Below, one piece after another: positions 1 to 8,977 of a stretch of 28,661 nt of DNA (the stretch's first letter is position 1; every line of letters begins with the position of its first letter). The notes below the pieces were generated by a model. That model was not told where the DNA came from, searched no databases, and was given only the letters and a program-made list of their open reading frames with translations. The DNA lies in contig JAUCBJ010004514.1 of NCBI GenBank assembly GCA_032718475.1, forward strand, positions 1-28,661, written 5' to 3'. Source of the stretch: Nemertoderma westbladi (taxonomy: Eukaryota > Xenacoelomorpha > Nemertodermatida > Nemertodermatidae). The translations under genes and the position numbers were made by a program.

Positions 1-338
1 AGATTTCGCAAAATATTTTTTTAAAGGCAAAATCGAAAATTCCGACTTCATGGTAACAACCACGGTGAGTTGAAATAGTTGTGATTCAAATTTCAAGCAA
101 TATGATAAAGATCTGTAGAAAAATTTGCGGGAAATAATACTATATTACCGGTCGTGGATTTTTCATTAATTTTAGGTCCAAAATGGAGACAAATTTTGTG
201 AAAAATGTGCGAATGTGAAACTTTGTTTTGTATTGTGAAATTTTCACAGAATTTTGTGAAAAAACCCTAATCTCATAAAAAAGGCGCGTGAAAAAAACGC
301 GAGTACACAGCTATAACACTAAAGTCAATTATTGTTTT
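1..338. other. AT-rich 3' flank of the NO VEIN-like gene, no gene seen
   Basis: This stretch lies just downstream of the stop codon of the minus-strand gene. I see no open frame or RNA gene in it. It is AT-rich, and the short word ATTTTGTGAAAAA recurs near 192 and 250. A perfect inverted repeat, TGTGAAA-t-TTTCACA, lies at 234-248. I found no AATAAA or ATTAAA on the minus strand, so the poly(A) signal is non-canonical or lies beyond the window edge. Confidence 0.5.
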
Positions 339-3300
339 TCAGATGACCATAACAAGTTTTACTACATTTTGGTACATAAGTTTGGATAGATCAGTACTGC
401 ATTCCAGTCGAAAGTTGTCAATATCGCCGGCACCAAAGACCCTGTAGAGGTGATAATTGGGACCTTCCAAAAGAGCCAATCGCAATTGTTCTACAGAAAT
501 TTCAAAGAAGTCTTTTTCAAGGCCGCTTGTGGATTTAACTTCGACGTAGCGTGTCTCAATAAAGTTATCGACCGGAGGTTGTAGAGGTTCGATAACAATA
601 TCGTAAGGTGTACCCGAGTCGTCGCGAAGGTCCGAAATGTTGGCGTTCACCCAGACCACGTTGGCTTGGTGACCGATCGTAGCAACCAGGTACATGTAGA
701 CCAGCTGCTCGCCCCAACGCGAGACCTCTCGCCTGTAGAGTTCGCTCTCCTCGGAGTCCCTTCCTAGCGTCCTCAGTATACCACTGAGTTTTCGGGAGTC
801 GTCCCGGGGTAGCCCGAGGCAGTCCCAGCCGACGCCGATCGGGGTCAGCTCCACCTTCTCGGCGGTCAGCCATCGCGGGGGTTTCAGACGTCTGAACAGA
901 TCGTCTGGTTGATGGTAATATGGTCGATGCCCGGTAGGTTGCTGGTAGCTCTCCCCTCGAGCCCTAACTATATTACTATCAACAACAGCTTTCTCTCTAC
1001 TTTCATCGGCAGGTTGTTCATTTACAATCGGAATTTCACCAACAACACCAGAAGTTGTTGGTAACACCGAAGGAGGGTCATTGACCCTTTGGTAACTATT
1101 GTTTACACCTTCGATTGTGTCGCCACCAGTAACAGAACTGTTGTTTACTCGCTCTAACTGCTGTCTTTCAAAAGATTTCGAAACAATCCCTCCCCTTTCA
1201 GTAACAGAACTGTTATCTACTCGTCTCAGATGTAGTTCCTCGCCTTGTTTCATCCCTCCTTCCCTCTCCCTCTCCCGATGTCCATCCCCATCCCCATCCC
1301 CAACCATATCTGATGTTGCTGATCTCCTCTCTTTGATCTCCTGAGAGTGATCAGGTTTTCGAGTCACTACAGGAGTTTCGTTTTCTTTAGGTCTGGGCGG
1401 CGGTTCCGGCCAATTCCTTTCGACCGGCTTATCTTGCTTCAAGTGACCGCTAACGTTACCACCAGGTGCCGGAGGGGGCCAGCAGCGTAGCTTGCCACCG
1501 CTATCCGGAGGACCTGTAGGTTGCACTCTTGGTGTATCCGCCGAGGGCGGAGGTACCGGCGGAGGTACCGGTTTAGGTCGTGGTGGCTCTCGGTATATAA
1601 TAGGCTCCTTTACAGACCAAATGTCTTCATTTTCTGGTAAATAGGGAATTTCGGTAGTCTTAAGAAGCTTGTCTAACCCTCCGTCGCGTTTACCATATGC
1701 CGCAGATAGAAACAGCTTCAATTGCGTCTTACACCTTGGATCCCCTCTGCTGAATATTGTAGCGAGTTGTTCAATAATTACTTGTTCATTCTTGGCTTCC
1801 GCTTTTAGGATGTAAAGTAAAGGGGCTTCGTTGTTCGTTATCTTACATTTCTCGTGGGTAATCTTATACACATCAGCCAAATCGTACTTGAGACGGTATA
1901 TGACCTCGAGTGATTTTGTTCTATAGAATACCATTAGTCTCAATTTGCTTCCTATGTTGTCTTTCTCAATCAGTCTGGAATAAATATCTTGAAAGTTAGT
2001 GTAAAGAAATCTCTGAATAGCTGGAACCAATATAAAAAATATTTCCTGAACTTCAGGTGCTAATTCTTGTTGTTCGGGATTAATTTCCTCATTAACGCAA
2101 ACACTTATCTTTCGGATATTGAAAAGCTCAAGGAATTGATTTATCATTTGTTTACTTTCATGCTTATTGTTGTAGGAATGGGGCAAATTTAGGAAGTCAA
2201 TTTTCCCTGTAAACAAATCTTCTTTGAACTTGTCATCAGCTATCATCAGCTTAGAAGAAGCCTTTATGAAATCATGTTTCTTTGTCGGGAATACCAGATG
2301 ATCTTCTAATAATCGCTTCAGTTGAAGCTTCTGCATCTCATTCACGTTCGGTGGCAACATTTCCTCGGCAGAGCTTGCATCACCATAACAACAGCATTTC
2401 ATCAAAGTTATGTACAATCGGAAAACATCTTCCACCGCGACTCTTTCACTAGCAGAAATTTTTGAGCAAATAATGATCAATAATTTAGCATAAATCTTTA
2501 GGGGTGGACTGGTGGGGACTCCAGCTATTTCTACGAAAAGATGCTTGAAGGCAGAGTCACTGTAGTAAGTAGACAAACTCAATGCCAATTCCAGTGATTC
2601 TAAACGATATTTCTTTTGAACTTTTGTAGGCTCATCCCAAAATAAATCTTGTTTCGATTGAAATATTCCATCCACAGGTTTGGAAGGTTTGTTGCAGTTT
2701 TCTGGAATCCAAATAAAGTTATTGTTGCTAAAAAGTTCTAGAAGCTTGGTGCCGGGCATGTTGTCTAGAATGTGTTTATAAAAATACGTCATATGAGTCA
2801 AAGACGTTTGGAATTGAACAGCTGTTTGTTGGGTTAATTCAGGGGCCTTTGACCAAGTCAAAGCCAGGTTCCAGCAATCATCAACGCCAATATCTCGCCT
2901 TATGCCCAAAAATTCAATAAACCGCTTTCCATAATTGGTTATGGTCAAGTATGGGATATGAATGTATGCCAATTTAAAAATTGTGGTACTCCATGTGACA
3001 GCATCATTTGGGCGTACGTATTGTATATCACTGAGATATAAACTCAACTCTTCTTCTAAATCAGTTAGTGACCGCTCTGATAACACCATCCAACCTGGTT
3101 TTGTGCAAGGTAGCCAAGGCAACGATTTTAACTTCAATGCAAATGAGGATAGAGTATCTTTTACCCTATTTCCTTTATTGTCCTTAACCATGGCTGAAGT
3201 AAAATTAATATATCTATTATCCCACTCTGAATTCAATAATGAAAATAAAAATTTACGATTGTAATACTTAGTGCCAATGTCTAGAGTTTCTTCATTTTCT

Positions 3301-6300
3301 CCAAGAAGATGATCAATCTCCGGAGAGCACCAATCTTCAATGACGTATTCATCCCGTACATCTGATACAACAGCATCCCAAGCATCAAACCCTGTTGGAC
3401 TACCAGCTGCAACCGCCACGTTTCGTTTTGTGATGAACAATCCATCAACGACACCCAAAGTGGAAAGGAACCGACGCCATGCCTGAATATTCGCAGCATT
3501 ATTTGGATTTTGTCCCAAGTATACATTATTAACAAAAGACCATTTCAAATTTTGGTTAATCAGTAATGGGTTCTTAAAAGCCTTTGAAAAATGGAGTGGT
3601 CGAGTTAATGGCAAGATAAATTCATTGGTTGAAGTCAACAAAACCAGATTATCTTTTAGATCCTGAGTACTACAAAGATTGGGCTGATATTCTAAAGCTA
3701 AGAAAATGTAGATAGTATAGGCAACAATAGTTTCTTTTGACTTGCTCTGCGTCAAATTATTCGACCGAAGCGTCGGCAATATATGTTTATTAATGACATC
3801 TGATGGGGATATCTGCTTAACTCCAATCATTTCTAGTAACTTTCGAACCTGGTAGTTAATAACTTCATCTGTAGTCAGCATTATTTGAGGGGATATTGTC
3901 GGCAAATCGGAGATTAATGGTTTCAACAAGTGTTTATAATCACGACTGCCAACACCAATATTATTGGAATCATTTGCAAAAAAGATTACATTTAGTGACT
4001 TGAAGGAGACTAAGCGACCATCTACCAAAGGTATTATTGGAACATTATGGAGCTGATCAGTAAGTGTTTGCTGAAGACCGAGATGGTTTGAATCTATAGA
4101 ACGTTCTAAACAAGCCATCCATTTGGCGATGACAAAATAAGCGTGAACGCGGTCTTCATTATCCATGTCTTCCCACACTAAGCTTAGTTCAACAGCACTG
4201 CTGCTACCTATTTCGAGTATATGGCTGGTGTCCAGTTGTCTGATGCCAAGAGTTTCAGCGAGACCAGGACGTTCTGCCAGACAAGCTGCCACTATTGGAT
4301 GGAGGTAGTGAAGAGCCAACATTTCAAATAGCTGCTCATCAGGGATAACATCAGCGAATAGTGGATCCTTTGAATAAATCACTTGACAGGGTTGATGCCA
4401 ACTGACAGGATCAGAGGTTGACGGAAGAAAGGCTTGGCCTTTCAGAATTTGAATAATATTAGATGCCACTGAGCCGAAAAAACCAACCACCTCATTTGGT
4501 AAAGGTAAATATTGTAGCATTACACACAGGGCACTGATTGAATTCATGCCTGGTTGTTCCTGTAATTTATCAATACATTGGACAAAGAAGGTAGGTATTT
4601 GTTCAGCCAACCACTGGTTCCAGGCGCTGTCTTGATCTATATCCTCACGGGAAGAAGGCACCTCAAAGTCTGCTTGCAGCAAAAAATGAAAACCATATGA
4701 ACGTAATGGCAGGAAAGCAAATACAGGCCACTGTTGGTTCATGGTGAACACAGCAGCTTCATCTGTATCCTTAATCTCCATTGGAAAACCTAGTGCGATA
4801 TACGTGTTAAGTGCGTTCTTCACTGTTAAGTAATCAGGTATTTCCAACTCCAGAGTATAGATTAACCAATGATCTTGCTTACCTTTATAACAAATTTCAA
4901 CAACATTATTTTCAAGATTGCATCTTGTCATTGTCTCACTGCGTCCTTCAACTTCATTAAGAATTGTAATTGATTTTAGTCGGTTGAGAAATAACAGAAT
5001 GGATGGGTGAATGTCACAAAATTTGGCAGCAAGGGAACTGGTTCTCATTTCTTCTTTCAGTGGTAATGAGATACTCGTGTGCCATTGTTTCAGATTATCA
5101 CAATCAATGATTGTTGGATATCTAATTGATTCACTTATCCAATGTGGCAATATGTAACCCATTGGGCCAGAATTACAATCAAAGCATATATGAAAGCCAT
5201 TTGAGTGTACTTCAGGCCTGTCAGTAACACGAAATACAGATTTGAACCCAATGCCTTTCTGACCTATATAGCCAGCCACATGCTTTCCTTTCGTTGTCCT
5301 TCCAACATCGCATACAGCACGTATATTTGCTTCAGAGAAGCCAGTCTCATTATTGAAAAGAGTTATACAATCTTTCTGCACATAGAAAAAAAGTGATGGT
5401 ACATCATCACTATCACCACTGAGCATCGCATTAGAATAGTGATTGTCATCAGCATTTTGTATTAATTCTAATACAAAATGTGTATCTTTAGAGTACAGCT
5501 CTTTGGATAGGCGATCCAAAGAACGGCCTAGGCGATCCTGATTTTTTTGGACTAACAATTGAACATCTCCAGAAAGCTCAACACCAACTCCAAATTCGGT
5601 TCTGCGAATCTTATCAATAAGTGCCTTATGGATATTTTCCTCTTCCTGCACAATATCCGTCGAAATTTCATGATCATCAGAAATATCACTGCCAGCATCC
5701 TCATAAATACTATCAGAATCAGAAATATCTAGCCAATTGTCACTATTTTCTGACTTAGTAGCACTTGAGTCATCATCTGAGTTAAGATTCAATATATCAC
5801 TTCCATTTGTATCATCAACATCGAGACTTTTATTGAGAACTAATTCTTCAGTTGTTTTATCATTGGTTTTGAAAACCTCATCCATATTAAATTGTGGCTG
5901 AAGTGGTTGTGTCTTTGTCTTTGCCAACCCATAGAAATGATCCATCCATTCTTGTATACCCAATATGAATCCTAATTGATGCAATACAGAGAGTTCACTC
6001 GGAGTTTTACAGGCAGCCAGAAGCATCGAATGTGATTTCGAACTCCCAATAACATCAGTCAGTGGATTCAGAAATATTTGAGTAGCAGTACCTGATCGTA
6101 TCCTATTTGGAGTAGCCAGCATGCAGTCTAATACAAAGCGAATAATAATAGTCTGAGCATCTGTTTCTTTTGATCCCTCTACAACTGCTGCCGTGTACCA
6201 GGCATTCAGACTTGCCTTCATATGATTACAAAGCAATGCCAGTGGAGCAGTTTTAATGCCCCCAGATTTGGCTACTATAGAGGTTAAATGACCCGCTGTA

Positions 6301-8819
6301 TCATTGGCCAATCGTTTACGAACCGAATCTGCAAAAGATGCTGGAGAGGAACTCACAGAAAGGAGAAGGAATTCTTTACCATTTGGTGATATTTCTAATA
6401 CATTGATGCCCATTTTATCACAATTTTTCTTTAAAAACTCCTTCAAAGGCCCTAACTCATTCAGAAACAGGTTATCCCATTGTGTATAGGAAGATATATT
6501 AACAAGGAGGGGTGCATTCTTCAACATAAAAACTGCTGTGTCTTTATTAACTTGATTTGCACCAATAATAGATGTAGTATCCAACCGTGGGACAAGGACA
6601 GCTTCAATTATTATACTCAATCTTGAGTGACACACATCTTGTTTACCAACCATATTTAAAAGCCTACGTAATGGACCAAAGCCTAAATCTTTGACATCCT
6701 CAACACCATAATAATCTTGCATTGTTTGAACCAGTATGGTTTCATTATCAACCTTCCTATCCAATCCCATAAACTGTTTAATAAAAAATAATACATCACT
6801 TTTTGAAACAGTTCCTCTAGCTTCGGAACCTCCAACTGTTTGACCGATACCGAGTTCGTTTAAAACATCAGCCTGGGCGCAAAGGAACTCCAGAAAGGGA
6901 CCCTGTTTCAGTTCCCCAAAGCTCTGGCACGAGAAATCATCAGTAAGATGATTCTCAAGACGAACGAGAGTAGACAATTTCATACTATATCCCAAATGAT
7001 CTGCAAATTTTTCGAGATAACTTCTGAGTTTTCCTTGAAGTTGTGACTTTGATGGCAGTTTTGATGTTGTGGAATCTGCTGGCATGGAGCAACCCAGTTG
7101 GAATTCTCCACTTCCTGAAAGTGGAATCACAGGTGGAGGTAAAATCGACCAAACATCCTGTGGAGTTTGGCAGTTCGAACAACAAATTGCCAATTGAAAC
7201 AATAGGCTACATAAGTCATTGCATGACATCTCATCAAGGAACCTGTCTATAGCTTTCTTTGCATCTCTATATTTAGTTTTTAATGTTCGTGAAATACGCC
7301 ATTCAGACAAAGTGGTGAACAATAGAGTTTGAGCTTTGTACACTTCTAATACTGCTTTACCGGGGTTGAGTTTCTGCAATCTTAACATAGCAGTCCCCAT
7401 TGGAGAAGCTCCTGGTATACTTTGTCTGATGAGAAGCTCCCGCGCTCGAATCTCTTTGTTGATATCCGCTTTAAGGTGATCCACCATGGCATTGAGACCA
7501 TCTTCACGAAGAATCTTGTCATCACGTTGGGATCGTTTAATGCAGTTTATGGCCAAGGGGATTGACGAAATCTTGACTCCCAAACGAAATGGTTCAGATT
7601 CAAACTCATACTGCTCAGCCATGTAGTTCATAAATTCAACCATGTCAAGTTTGAAAGCTCGACTGTTCCATAATTTATTCTTTGATAGATACCCTTTGAG
7701 GTGGTTAAGGACATCACTAGCCTCAATTTTGGGAATCTCATATGCATCACCAGGAAGCTTATATAAGTCATAAATTACTGGCTGCTTACATAATGGCCCT
7801 AAATTCAAATCGGTAAAGGTTTTTGCACCTGGTTGCATAAAATCTGACAGACATCGATTCAGCTCATGAAGTGTTGCCACACTTCGAATATCGGTAAAGG
7901 CTTGAATATAAGTTGTAACTTTACGCTGCATCATATTGATTCGTCTCAAACAGGGAACATCAACATCCCTGTGATAGTTTCTATGTATCATGCTCAGGTT
8001 ACGTACACCAAAATGTTGGAGAGTTAAGTCTCTAACCTTGGATGTGGTAACGAATTCATTTTGACTCGATAGTTGTTCCATGAATAATTCGCAAGCTGCA
8101 TCAACTCCCCCGTCAACCTCTTTCCTTACAGATTCTGGGTAGGGAGATGGTCTCGTTTGGGGTGGTTGTTGGGGCTGCCCACCACCTGTTGTTAACACAG
8201 GAGGTGGGTTTCGGTCCGGGTAGGGTGATGGTCTGGGTTGGGGCGGTTGTTGGTGCTGCATCATTGGTGTTGTTACCATAGGGGGTGGGTTTCTGTCTGG
8301 GATGGGTGATGGTCTGGGTTGGGGTGGTGGTTGATGCTGCATCATTGGTGTTGTTACCATTGGTGGTATGTAGTATCCCGTTTGAGGAATTCGGTCGGGT
8401 GGATAGGATTTGTCCCTTCCCGATTTGGAATGAGATGGTATATTTGGTTTTGCAGATGAAGCTTCATATAATAGCTGGGGTTCAGAGGAAGCTCCAGGTG
8501 TCGGACTCTTTCCACCTTTCTTGTGTTGTTGTTTATTTTTAGGCATGGTCTCATACCGGTATGAAGAATTACTATATTCTGTTTTTCTTCCTCTCAAGGG
8601 TGTAATTTCATCAACTATAAAAATGTCGTCATCAGAAGCACTATCGCTATCGTTCCGATTACCATAGAAACGAGAATTAAATTGTGCTGGAGGCGAAGAT
8701 AAGTCAGATGTCCGGTGGCCGGGTGTTTGGCGGTTATCACCTGACGATTTTCGTTTACTCGATTTATATTCCCGATAGAGTGATCGCTTTAAACCATGAC
8801 CGGATAATCCACTATCCAT
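339..8819 (-). CDS. NO VEIN-like giant protein: GHKL (HSP90-type) ATPase fused to a C-terminal NO VEIN/DUF3883 domain
   Basis: This is one open frame of 2826 codons from ATG at 8817-8819 to TGA at 339-341, with no intron. Seen in order: a disordered basic/Ser-rich N-terminus with a bipartite basic cluster (K11-R12 and K22-K24) and a SUMO-interaction-like DDDIFIVDE (63-71); three Pro/Gln repeats (about 152-230); a mainly helical region (about 235-990) with four copies of a degenerate LGxGPL motif; an acidic linker (about 1010-1065); a GHKL ATPase (about 1070-1330) with N-box E1118-xxx-N1122-A-D-D and G1 box G1183-YIGQKGIGFK; a long sacsin/NO VEIN-like middle; a Pro-rich, charged linker; and a C-terminal domain with E2704, D2740 and E2760-V-K2762. 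The ATPase subtype and C-terminus match the family of plant NO VEIN, a nuclear protein needed for vascular patterning; animal members are poorly characterised. The last quarter is more GC-rich than the rest. Catalysis and nuclear location are inferred. No frameshift or missing key residue was seen. Confidence 0.93.
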   Translation of the reverse strand: MDSGLSGHGLKRSLYREYKSSKRKSSGDNRQTPGHRTSDLSSPPAQFNSRFYGNRNDSDSASDDDIFIVDEITPLRGRKTEYSNSSYRYETMPKNKQQHKKGGKSPTPGASSEPQLLYEASSAKPNIPSHSKSGRDKSYPPDRIPQTGYYIPPMVTTPMMQHQPPPQPRPSPIPDRNPPPMVTTPMMQHQQPPQPRPSPYPDRNPPPVLTTGGGQPQQPPQTRPSPYPESVRKEVDGGVDAACELFMEQLSSQNEFVTTSKVRDLTLQHFGVRNLSMIHRNYHRDVDVPCLRRINMMQRKVTTYIQAFTDIRSVATLHELNRCLSDFMQPGAKTFTDLNLGPLCKQPVIYDLYKLPGDAYEIPKIEASDVLNHLKGYLSKNKLWNSRAFKLDMVEFMNYMAEQYEFESEPFRLGVKISSIPLAINCIKRSQRDDKILREDGLNAMVDHLKADINKEIRARELLIRQSIPGASPMGTAMLRLQKLNPGKAVLEVYKAQTLLFTTLSEWRISRTLKTKYRDAKKAIDRFLDEMSCNDLCSLLFQLAICCSNCQTPQDVWSILPPPVIPLSGSGEFQLGCSMPADSTTSKLPSKSQLQGKLRSYLEKFADHLGYSMKLSTLVRLENHLTDDFSCQSFGELKQGPFLEFLCAQADVLNELGIGQTVGGSEARGTVSKSDVLFFIKQFMGLDRKVDNETILVQTMQDYYGVEDVKDLGFGPLRRLLNMVGKQDVCHSRLSIIIEAVLVPRLDTTSIIGANQVNKDTAVFMLKNAPLLVNISSYTQWDNLFLNELGPLKEFLKKNCDKMGINVLEISPNGKEFLLLSVSSSPASFADSVRKRLANDTAGHLTSIVAKSGGIKTAPLALLCNHMKASLNAWYTAAVVEGSKETDAQTIIIRFVLDCMLATPNRIRSGTATQIFLNPLTDVIGSSKSHSMLLAACKTPSELSVLHQLGFILGIQEWMDHFYGLAKTKTQPLQPQFNMDEVFKTNDKTTEELVLNKSLDVDDTNGSDILNLNSDDDSSATKSENSDNWLDISDSDSIYEDAGSDISDDHEISTDIVQEEENIHKALIDKIRRTEFGVGVELSGDVQLLVQKNQDRLGRSLDRLSKELYSKDTHFVLELIQNADDNHYSNAMLSGDSDDVPSLFFYVQKDCITLFNNETGFSEANIRAVCDVGRTTKGKHVAGYIGQKGIGFKSVFRVTDRPEVHSNGFHICFDCNSGPMGYILPHWISESIRYPTIIDCDNLKQWHTSISLPLKEEMRTSSLAAKFCDIHPSILLFLNRLKSITILNEVEGRSETMTRCNLENNVVEICYKGKQDHWLIYTLELEIPDYLTVKNALNTYIALGFPMEIKDTDEAAVFTMNQQWPVFAFLPLRSYGFHFLLQADFEVPSSREDIDQDSAWNQWLAEQIPTFFVQCIDKLQEQPGMNSISALCVMLQYLPLPNEVVGFFGSVASNIIQILKGQAFLPSTSDPVSWHQPCQVIYSKDPLFADVIPDEQLFEMLALHYLHPIVAACLAERPGLAETLGIRQLDTSHILEIGSSSAVELSLVWEDMDNEDRVHAYFVIAKWMACLERSIDSNHLGLQQTLTDQLHNVPIIPLVDGRLVSFKSLNVIFFANDSNNIGVGSRDYKHLLKPLISDLPTISPQIMLTTDEVINYQVRKLLEMIGVKQISPSDVINKHILPTLRSNNLTQSKSKETIVAYTIYIFLALEYQPNLCSTQDLKDNLVLLTSTNEFILPLTRPLHFSKAFKNPLLINQNLKWSFVNNVYLGQNPNNAANIQAWRRFLSTLGVVDGLFITKRNVAVAAGSPTGFDAWDAVVSDVRDEYVIEDWCSPEIDHLLGENEETLDIGTKYYNRKFLFSLLNSEWDNRYINFTSAMVKDNKGNRVKDTLSSFALKLKSLPWLPCTKPGWMVLSERSLTDLEEELSLYLSDIQYVRPNDAVTWSTTIFKLAYIHIPYLTITNYGKRFIEFLGIRRDIGVDDCWNLALTWSKAPELTQQTAVQFQTSLTHMTYFYKHILDNMPGTKLLELFSNNNFIWIPENCNKPSKPVDGIFQSKQDLFWDEPTKVQKKYRLESLELALSLSTYYSDSAFKHLFVEIAGVPTSPPLKIYAKLLIIICSKISASERVAVEDVFRLYITLMKCCCYGDASSAEEMLPPNVNEMQKLQLKRLLEDHLVFPTKKHDFIKASSKLMIADDKFKEDLFTGKIDFLNLPHSYNNKHESKQMINQFLELFNIRKISVCVNEEINPEQQELAPEVQEIFFILVPAIQRFLYTNFQDIYSRLIEKDNIGSKLRLMVFYRTKSLEVIYRLKYDLADVYKITHEKCKITNNEAPLLYILKAEAKNEQVIIEQLATIFSRGDPRCKTQLKLFLSAAYGKRDGGLDKLLKTTEIPYLPENEDIWSVKEPIIYREPPRPKPVPPPVPPPSADTPRVQPTGPPDSGGKLRCWPPPAPGGNVSGHLKQDKPVERNWPEPPPRPKENETPVVTRKPDHSQEIKERRSATSDMVGDGDGDGHREREREGGMKQGEELHLRRVDNSSVTERGGIVSKSFERQQLERVNNSSVTGGDTIEGVNNSYQRVNDPPSVLPTTSGVVGEIPIVNEQPADESREKAVVDSNIVRARGESYQQPTGHRPYYHQPDDLFRRLKPPRWLTAEKVELTPIGVGWDCLGLPRDDSRKLSGILRTLGRDSEESELYRREVSRWGEQLVYMYLVATIGHQANVVWVNANISDLRDDSGTPYDIVIEPLQPPVDNFIETRYVEVKSTSGLEKDFFEISVEQLRLALLEGPNYHLYRVFGAGDIDNFRLECSTDLSKLMYQNVVKLVMVI
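375..737 (-). other. C-terminal NO VEIN (DUF3883) domain with PD-(D/E)XK-like signature
   Basis: These are residues about 2695-2815 of the giant protein. The domain opens with WGEQLVYMYL, whose Glu is residue 2704. A strand PYDIVIE follows with Asp 2740, and 19 residues later comes RYVEVKST with Glu 2760 and Lys 2762. This E...D-x19-E-x-K spacing is that of restriction-endonuclease-fold nucleases. In the wider family the domain also occurs in bacterial proteins linked to restriction and helicases. Whether this copy cuts nucleic acid cannot be told from sequence, but all the usual acidic and lysine positions are present. Confidence 0.85.
4830..5612 (-). other. GHKL (HSP90-like) ATPase domain of sacsin/NO VEIN type
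   Basis: These are residues about 1070-1330 of the giant protein. The stretch FVLELIQNADDN is the N-box: Glu 1118 is the likely general base and Asn 1122 the Mg-binding residue. The G1 box is at 1183-1193, with Gly at 1183, 1186, 1189 and 1191 in the GxxGxKGxGFK form typical of sacsin and NO VEIN rather than of HSP90 itself. A later TSISLPLK strand fits the back of the ATP pocket. ATP binding is well supported; hydrolysis is inferred from intact motifs. Confidence 0.9.
8130..8366 (-). repeat. In-frame triplicated Pro/Gln-rich segment (about 26 codons x 3)
   Basis: Residues 152-177, 178-204 and 205-230 repeat the pattern PPMVTTPMMQHQ...QPRPSPxPDRN. The first two copies are nearly identical, and the third has changed its middle to TTGGGQPQQ. 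The similarity is also clear in the DNA, so the duplications are fairly recent. The segment sits in the disordered N-terminus and is probably length-variable between alleles. Confidence 0.9.
8607..8633 (-). other. Candidate SUMO-interacting motif in the NO VEIN-like protein
   Basis: Residues 63-71 read DDDIFIVDE: a hydrophobic core I-F-I-V flanked by acids on both sides and preceded by a Ser/Asp-rich stretch (DSDSASDDD). This is the classic form of a SUMO-interacting motif. It lies 40 residues after a bipartite basic cluster (K11-R12, nine residues, K22-R23-K24) that resembles a nuclear import signal. Both are short motifs, so this is a suggestion only. Confidence 0.5.
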
Positions 8820-8830
8820 TCGGATTTATA

Positions 8831-8862
8831 TCTGGTAAACACAAAAAATAAAAATTAACAAT
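8831..8862 (-). promoter_or_regulatory. Splice-acceptor-like site just before the start codon
   Basis: Read on the minus strand, a T-rich tract (TTTTTATTTTTTGTGTTTAC) ends in CAG, with the AG at 8833-8832. The ATG follows 12 nt after the AG, at 8819. This looks like a 3' splice site. It would give either an intron in the 5' untranslated region or a spliced-leader acceptor. It explains how an 8.5-kb intronless coding exon could still be a spliced transcript. Confidence 0.5.
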
Positions 8863-8977
8863 CTGATGTGACAATATACATAATTTTTTCAAAAATTAAT
8901 GTATTAATTTCGTCCAGTTTCAACAATACAAGATTACATTGTGCCACATTGAAACGTTGAGTGATAACAATGTTGAC
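8863..8977. other. AT-rich upstream region, no gene seen
   Basis: This short AT-rich stretch lies between the acceptor-like site and the 21-bp minisatellite. It holds near-palindromic TTTTTTCAAAAATTAATG-like sequence but no clear promoter element. It probably belongs to the promoter or to a 5' UTR intron of the minus-strand gene. Confidence 0.4.

Noticed and set aside
565-873. 102-codon minus-strand frame overlapping the NO VEIN-like gene
   Set aside because: It is a shadow in a GC-rich part of the large coding region. The large frame carries the conserved motifs. Other short overlapping frames within 339-8819 were dismissed for the same reason.
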